DNA from: Hirsutella rhossiliensis
Taxonomy: Eukaryota; Ascomycota; Sordariomycetes; Hypocreales; Ophiocordycipitaceae
Length of the DNA: 64,000 bases
NCBI RefSeq assembly: GCF_020360975.1
Contig: NW_025408667.1
Coordinates: forward strand, 3,658,001-3,722,000
Reading direction: 5' to 3'
Below, in pieces: positions 59,310 through 64,000 of this stretch (position 1 is its first letter; the number at the start of each line of letters is the position of its first letter). The position numbers were made by a program, and so were the translations under genes. Under the pieces are notes generated by a model. It searched no databases, was not told where the DNA came from, and was given only the letters and a program-made list of their open reading frames with translations.

Positions 59310-60540
59310 CTATAGCCTTTAAAGGGACTATAAAGACGACTAATCCTACCTTCTACGTCGGGCCTAGGGTGCCTAGCTACCTAGGCTGTCCTAGGATATC
59401 GATCCTACTAAAGGTTTTAGCTTCTACGGCGAAGATATTAAGGATAGGGGTCTCTAGGAGGTTAGGGACGCTCTAGGCTACTAGCTTAGTCTAGCTAGTA
59501 AGAAGGTCGGCCGATTTAATAGGTAGCCCTTTAAGGTATATAGACTACTTCTCCCGCTACTTTAAAAGCTTCTTTACTATATAAGGGGCCTTTATCGTTA
59601 TAACTATATTACCTTTATTTAAAGTTAATAAAGCTAATATAGCTAGTTCCCCTATAGCCTTATTAAGCTCGTTATAAAGAGTAATAGGGCTAATAGTTAG
59701 CGTTAGCGATCCCTTCTTTAGCTTTAAGATAAGTTAGAAGTCCTCTTTTACGTTCCTCTTAGCTAGGGCCTTAGTTAGGGCCTTAGCCGGGGCCTTAGCT
59801 AGAGCCTTAGCCGGGGCCTTAGCCGGGGCCTTAGGCGCCTTCTTTATAGTAACCTTAGCCTATAAGCTTACTTCGAGGTTTCCTTAGGTAGCCTTAAGCT
59901 ACTAAGCGGCCTTAGGCTAGTATAGGGGCTATTATAGGGGCTGTTAGCGGTCTAGGGTCCTTATAGCTGCCTTCTCGAGCCCTTTTATAAGGGTCTTATA
60001 GAAGGGTTCGATTTTTTAGGCTTCCTTAAGGGCCTAGAGGGCCTGCTAAAGGAAGCCCTAGGCCCGGTCCCTAGGGAAGGGGTGCTAGGGCCAGGGCTAG
60101 GTTTACTATAAGTTTTAAAACGTAGGTCGGATAGGCGTAGGGCTAATAGGGCTACTAAGGGCAGCTCTTTCTCGCCCCTTTACTTACTTTAGGGGCTAGT
60201 TAGGCTAGAAGTAGCTAGCCTAAGGTAGGGCTAGGCTAGGCCTAAAGAGGCTAGTCTTTAATATAGGCTAGGTATTATCTTCTATCTTAATATCCTTTAG
60301 GTCTTAGTCTTAGGTCCTAGGCCTTTCTTCTAGGGTCTTTAAAAGGCGTTAGCCTTCTAGAGCTTCTTCTAAGTAGGCCCTAGCCTCTAAGGTGCTTATT
60401 TCGGCCCTTAGGTTAAGGGGAGGGGGGGTTAAAGTTAAAGGGGCCCTCCTTAGGTCTAGGCCGGGGTCCTAGGTCGGGTCCGGGCTAGGTCCCGTTAGCG
60501 GGGGGCATAATTATACCCTTTAGTTAGCGAGGGCGGGGAA
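59310..60540 (-). pseudogene. LINE-like ORF1 (gag-like) region, RIP-mutated
   Basis: On the minus strand the frame reads as a basic, Ala/Lys-rich segment with AKAPAKAP repeats, followed by KEDF...ILKLKKGSLTL and LNKGNIVITIKAPYIVKKLL, which resembles the ORF1 protein of Tad1-type LINEs (a strand of charged residues then a KGN-x-V-x-T core). Stops are TAA/TAG. Assignment to LINE-T is inference; it is not joined to the reverse transcriptase fragments. Confidence 0.45.
59762..59836 (-). repeat. 12-bp tandem repeat coding for AKAP/AKAL units
   Basis: About six units of GGCCTTAGCCGG or close variants. On the minus strand they give AKAPAKAPAKALAKAPAKAL, a basic histone-H1-like repeat. Confidence 0.7.
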
Positions 60541-60880
60541 GAGTTCTCCACCCGTATAGGGGAGAACCTCGCCTAATTCGCAATCTTCGGCAGCATATTG
60601 CGCACTCGCTAGTAGCTGCACGAGGCTGCACTTAGGGGGGCGTAATACGCTATTCGCGACGGTTCTAGGCGTATGCCTTTTTCGTGTTTTAGGCTTGGTT
60701 TCGAAAAGTTAGCCGAGAAGACGTGATTAATGCTTAGTTTCCTTGTTAAAGGCATTTAAAGCGCTCGAGAAACCGGGAAACTGAAATGGCTTCTAAGTGG
60801 CAATTAAGGCTTCAATCTGGAAGACTCATCGACATAATCTCAAAGTCCTACCCGTTCCGTTTATAGCAGCTTTCTTGAGC
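60541..60880. other. Right border of the RIP-mutated block
   Basis: Normal CpA/TpG frequency returns within about 50 bases of 60545. No gene is seen; it probably includes the promoter of the small frame that follows. Confidence 0.5.
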
Positions 60881-61102
60881 ATGAAGACCCCGATTGCCGT
60901 CATGGTAGCCCTCGCCGGAGTGGTCTTGGCGGCGGACCCCTTTGCATGTATATGCCAGATTGGGGGTCTCCCAAGAGTAGCCCACTGCGGCCAATGCACG
61001 TCAGCGGATATAGCCACTGTGAGTAGCCATCTGCAAGCGACGGCGAGCTTGGTTCTAACGAGTGTGACAATCTAGGGTTCGTGCGTAAGTGTTCCCAACT
61101 GA
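60881..61102 (+). CDS. Putative small secreted cysteine-containing protein (two exons)
   Basis: Exons 60881-61018 and 61076-61102 give 54 residues. Residues 1-19 (MKTPIAVMVALAGVVLAAD) are a good signal peptide. The mature part has five Cys (CIC, HCGQC, GSC). The 57-bp intron (61019-61075) has donor GTGAGT, branch TTCTAACG and acceptor TCTAG, and joins the frames in phase. I chose the Met at 60881 rather than the in-frame Met at 60797 because only it puts the hydrophobic segment at the N-terminus. A second intron starting at GTAAGT (about 61085) would give a longer end. It sits next to the transposon block, as many fungal effectors do. I know no family for it. Confidence 0.42.
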
Positions 61103-62245
61103 GAAACGAGAACCCCGGACTGCCAGCAGCAAGTTGACAGCAATGACAGTGGACGTCGGGATCACGAGGCACCATTGTAAGTCTCTTCCCACGCAATGGT
61201 ATCAGAAGACGCGTGCTGATAGAGTGCGGAATGTAGTGCCACTAGCACGGCGCTATAGAGGCTGTCGAGTGATATTCCGCCCAGCCGAGGAAGCACCCTA
61301 ACCCAGAACGGCTGTGTTTGCTTGGCTTACTGCGGCTATATGCGTGGCGAGCCGTTCGCTTGGAAAAGTGGTTGTTCTCCGCAGATCTTCTACGCTGAAG
61401 CTTAAAGTGTTAACAATGTTTCTTGAACGTATATGTGTTTCTGGTCGTACCGCCCCAAAGCTTATCTTGATGAAAGTTTCCATGAGCTGGGCCGATATAG
61501 GCCACTCCTCGCCCAAGGTGTGGAATGGCTCACCGGAATTAATAGGTAGAAGCCCAACAGATCCGTGTTTTTGCTTAGAATACCGACTGAAGCTTTCAAG
61601 TTCGAGCGACGGAGACCTACGGCTTCGAGCTGCTCGAGACGAGCAAGTTCATTCTTTTCGTAGTCCGGCAATGGCGCCGTAGCTCCCCCAACACACATTG
61701 TATGCTTCCGAGTGCTTCCCAGGCTGCCTCGCAAATGCTCTCCATCAACTAGCGGTCCATGCTCTCAAAAGCCAATCCTCAAATAGTCAGCTGCTGTTTC
61801 ACGAGTCGGCTGGTTTCCAACTATTTCTTGCCTTTGATCTCAGGATAAATAGGCGCGCCCAAAAGCCCGTAGAAGCATTAACGCACCCCCGAAGAAATTG
61901 CATGTGCCTGTAGGAACGAAGAGACGAAAGGACTGGTCGTCCTCACTTACCTGTGTATATAATCCGGGGCCAGGCGGCTACCCGCCCGACCAATTCAAGA
62001 CCCACGAGTTGGCTTTCCTTGTGCCTTACGCCCGGCATAAAAACATTTTACTGTTCGTCACATTTCCATGTAATCGTCCAGCTCGGGAGCATGTCGTCTA
62101 CTTTGGCGATTGTGTACGAAAATCGTGCCTGCGACGGGATGTGCTCACGAGTAATGGTTTTCTTACGAAGGGCACGTTTCCTATGCTCTCAAGACGGTAC
62201 AGGATGTGATGATATCAAAACTTCATGATAAGGGACAAAGCAGCA
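61103..62245. other. No gene recognised
   Basis: Composition is normal. Several frames of 65-122 codons overlap on both strands without family resemblance, signal peptide plus intron support, or codon bias. A small spliced gene could be hidden at about 61900-62230, but nothing supports one. Confidence 0.45.
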
Positions 62246-63850
62246 CTACTCTCCAACCACCGCAGCACCAATGGGAAGGCTGACAACCTGCTCATTCAGC
62301 TCATAACCACACTTGGCAGCAACGGCGGCCCCGTCTGTCCTCTCCGTCAAGCAGAGCCTCGTCCTCGCGTTGACCAAGTTCCCGGTAATCTGGTAAAACC
62401 AAGCTTCAGACTGACAGCCTGAGCGGCTGGAGAATATTCTGCCCTGTGCGTCGGCGATGCACTCGTTGGGGCGGAGCAGACTGTTGATGTGCCAGTCGGG
62501 GCGAACCTTCCAGGTCTGGGCGTCGGAGCCGTTGCACTTGGCCCATGACACCTTACCTGACTTGTCGTCTGTGAGGCACTTGAGGCTGTTCGTGTTGAAG
62601 ATGAGGCCGGTGGGCGTGATGGGACTGGCGGGCCTGGCGATGCGAAAGACGGCGGTGCCATGCGAGGGAACGCCCTTGGCGGTGATGCCGCTCTCCTGGG
62701 CAGAAATCTTTGATCGTTTCCCGGTCCAAAGATTCTTGGCGGAGACGTCCCCTGCGCGCCGCAGAGCTGATGGCGAGAAGCCGAGTCTTTCCCAAGACAC
62801 GGTCAAGTCGGCCGTTGAGCCCCTCTTGTTCAGGGTTACGACGAGTCGATCGCCATTCTCCAGGCTCTTGGTGAGAACATCCCAGTTTGCGTCGCTACTT
62901 ACCAAAGTTGCTTGCTGGACAAGCCTGTCCTGGTTAATGGCGATGAGGTCACGGTTGGTCAAATACTCAACCTCCTCGTCACGAATCGAGGCCAAGTCGG
63001 CACTGAGGATGAGCGGCGCCGAAAAGGCGCACCAGAGCGCAAAGTGGCTCTTCTTCTCGTCCAAGGTAAAGGAAGGATGGTCGACGATGAGGAAATCCGG
63101 GTCGTTGAAGAAGCCTGGCTTCTGGAAACGGGCCAGGCGAAGGTGTTGCCCGTAGTTGAACAGGACGCTGTTCCAGGCATTGCCGTCGGGGTAGTTGACA
63201 ATATCGGCCGAGTGCCTTGCCAAGTGTCCGATTTTTCTGGCCCAGCGCATGACGGTATACCAGTCAGTCAAGTTCTCTCTTCCGGAGAAGTAGGCCGGGG
63301 CCGAGTCGGAGAAGACCATGCGGCTCTCCGACTGTAAGAGGAGCTGGTGCCACCGGCCATAGACTTGGCGATACGTCGCCTCACTGCCGTCGGGGAGGTT
63401 ACAGCCGTCCATTTTGAGATATTCAAACCCCCACGCAACAAAGTCGTTGAAGTCAATCTCCTCGAAGCCCAGGGCAGCGGGGTAGCCGCCGCACGACAGG
63501 GTGCCGGCATCGGAGTAGATGCCCGGGATGAAGCCTCGCGACTTGAGGTGCGACGCGAGCCAGGGGAGGCCCCTTGGGAACTTTGCACTGTCCCAGACCA
63601 TGGACCCGTCGGCGGCCCGGCTCTTTGTGGACCACGCGTCGTCGAGATTGACGTGGTTGTAGCCCGCAGCCAGCAAGCCCCTGCTTGCCATGGCCTCGGC
63701 GGCATCAACGAAGATGGCCTCATTGATGTTGGTCGTGAAGCGGGCCCAGTTGTTGAAGCCCATGGGCGGCAGGGGAAGAACAGTCTCCGGGGCCAAGGCG
63801 GCCGTGCCGACGAGCCCGGCCGCGGCGGCCAGGAGCATCTGGGACATCAT
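62246..63850 (-). CDS. aglA: Secreted GH27 alpha-galactosidase with C-terminal ricin-B lectin domain
   Basis: 534 residues in one exon. Residues 1-20 are a signal peptide (MMSQMLLAAAAGLVGTAALA). The GH27 barrel starts at PPMGFNNWARF. Asp148 in YLKMDGC is the nucleophile, and Asp216 in LARHSADI is the likely acid/base by position. GFFNDPDFL near residues 247-255 is typical of the Aspergillus AglA type. A beta-sandwich follows from about 320. Residues about 410-520 form a ricin-type beta-trefoil (CLTDD, CNGSDAQTWK, ECIADAQGRIFS, CLTERTDG), a probable carbohydrate-binding module. It releases terminal alpha-1,6-galactose from melibiose, raffinose or galactomannan outside the cell. The symbol is by family resemblance only. 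It is intact, with normal codon use. Confidence 0.93.
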   Translation of the reverse strand: MMSQMLLAAAAGLVGTAALAPETVLPLPPMGFNNWARFTTNINEAIFVDAAEAMASRGLLAAGYNHVNLDDAWSTKSRAADGSMVWDSAKFPRGLPWLASHLKSRGFIPGIYSDAGTLSCGGYPAALGFEEIDFNDFVAWGFEYLKMDGCNLPDGSEATYRQVYGRWHQLLLQSESRMVFSDSAPAYFSGRENLTDWYTVMRWARKIGHLARHSADIVNYPDGNAWNSVLFNYGQHLRLARFQKPGFFNDPDFLIVDHPSFTLDEKKSHFALWCAFSAPLILSADLASIRDEEVEYLTNRDLIAINQDRLVQQATLVSSDANWDVLTKSLENGDRLVVTLNKRGSTADLTVSWERLGFSPSALRRAGDVSAKNLWTGKRSKISAQESGITAKGVPSHGTAVFRIARPASPITPTGLIFNTNSLKCLTDDKSGKVSWAKCNGSDAQTWKVRPDWHINSLLRPNECIADAQGRIFSSRSGCQSEAWFYQITGNLVNARTRLCLTERTDGAAVAAKCGYELNEQVVSLPIGAAVVGE

Positions 63851-64000
63851 GGCGACTCAAGGGATGTCAAAGACACTTGGGGAAGGCAAGGAATGAGGAT
63901 TTGTGAGTGCGGGGATGGCAGGACATGGAGCCGCGGGTCATTATATCAATGAACGGGCTGTGGCAGCTTGCCGGCCGCTTCCATGTAGGAATGATACGAT
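63851..64000 (-). promoter_or_regulatory. Promoter of the alpha-galactosidase gene
   Basis: On the minus strand GATATAATGA (about 63938-63947) is TATA-like, about 90 bp before the ATG. GCGGGG at 63909-63914 fits the CreA consensus SYGGRG, which would suit carbon-catabolite repression; this short motif is also common by chance. A pyrimidine-rich leader follows. Confidence 0.4.

Noticed and set aside
1..60540. CRISPR array, operons, riboswitches or bacterial-type signals
   Set aside because: The DNA is fungal; repeats found are LTRs, TIRs and minisatellites, and none has regular spacers.
60797..60880. Upstream in-frame Met for the small secreted protein
   Set aside because: It would bury the signal peptide behind 28 residues; the Met at 60881 is better.
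61089..62228. Frames of 65-122 codons, some with Cys
   Set aside because: They overlap on both strands; I found no coherent signal peptide, splice pattern or domain. One at 61898-62209 was considered and dropped for lack of any support.
62347..63952. Long plus- and minus-strand frames of up to 232 codons
   Set aside because: They are shadows of the GC-rich alpha-galactosidase gene, which has a clear family match over its full length.

Overview
The window is a stretch of a filamentous ascomycete (Pezizomycotina) nuclear genome. The evidence is short GT-AG introns with CTAAC branch points, a fungal AIG2-type protein, a fungal Amidoligase_2 protein, a GH27 alpha-galactosidase with a ricin-B tail, and retroelements bearing the marks of repeat-induced point mutation (RIP). 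In the repeats almost every CpA/TpG has become TpA while CpG survives. The first 300 bases contain, by my count, 0 CpA, 4 TpG and 19 CpG. The species cannot be told from the sequence; a Sordariomycete is a guess.

Layout. 1-7,346: three retroelements nested in one another, all mutated by RIP. 7,347-7,690: AT-rich remnants. 7,690-11,012: a 3.3-kb island of normal composition with two intact genes, an AIG2/GGCT-like protein on the minus strand and a two-exon amidoligase on the plus strand. 11,013-60,540: about 50 kb of nested, mostly dead transposons. 60,545-64,000: normal DNA again, with a possible small secreted protein, about 1.1 kb without a gene, and a minus-strand GH27 alpha-galactosidase.

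Repeat families (names are mine). Chr-A is a chromodomain Ty3/Gypsy element with 186-bp LTRs. One complete copy (37,289-44,268) has a 5-bp target duplication, and six partial copies surround it. Chr-B is a second chromodomain Gypsy element with 480-bp LTRs. Gyp-C is a third Gypsy lineage. Cop-A is a Ty1/Copia element with LTRs of about 475 bp. LINE-T is a non-LTR retroposon, probably Tad1-like. TRIM-1 is a 547-bp terminal-repeat element with 169-bp LTRs, in two copies with target duplications. TIR-1 is a 787-bp element with TIRs of about 52 bp and TA flanks. There is also an unclassified repeat of about 380 bp.

Most interesting point. Between pol and the 3' LTR, Chr-A carries an antisense gene. 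Four copies share a 53-bp intron of identical length with a conserved CTAAC branch point. In the best copy, splicing it joins two open frames in phase, interrupted only by TAA/TAG codons of the kind RIP makes. Second, the two TRIM-1 copies have exactly the same length, but one is saturated by RIP and the other is nearly clean, so the clean one arrived late or was weakly mutated. Its LTR ends match those of Chr-A, suggesting that Chr-A mobilised it.

Boundaries marked 'about' come from reading one copy against another by eye and may be off by tens of bases.
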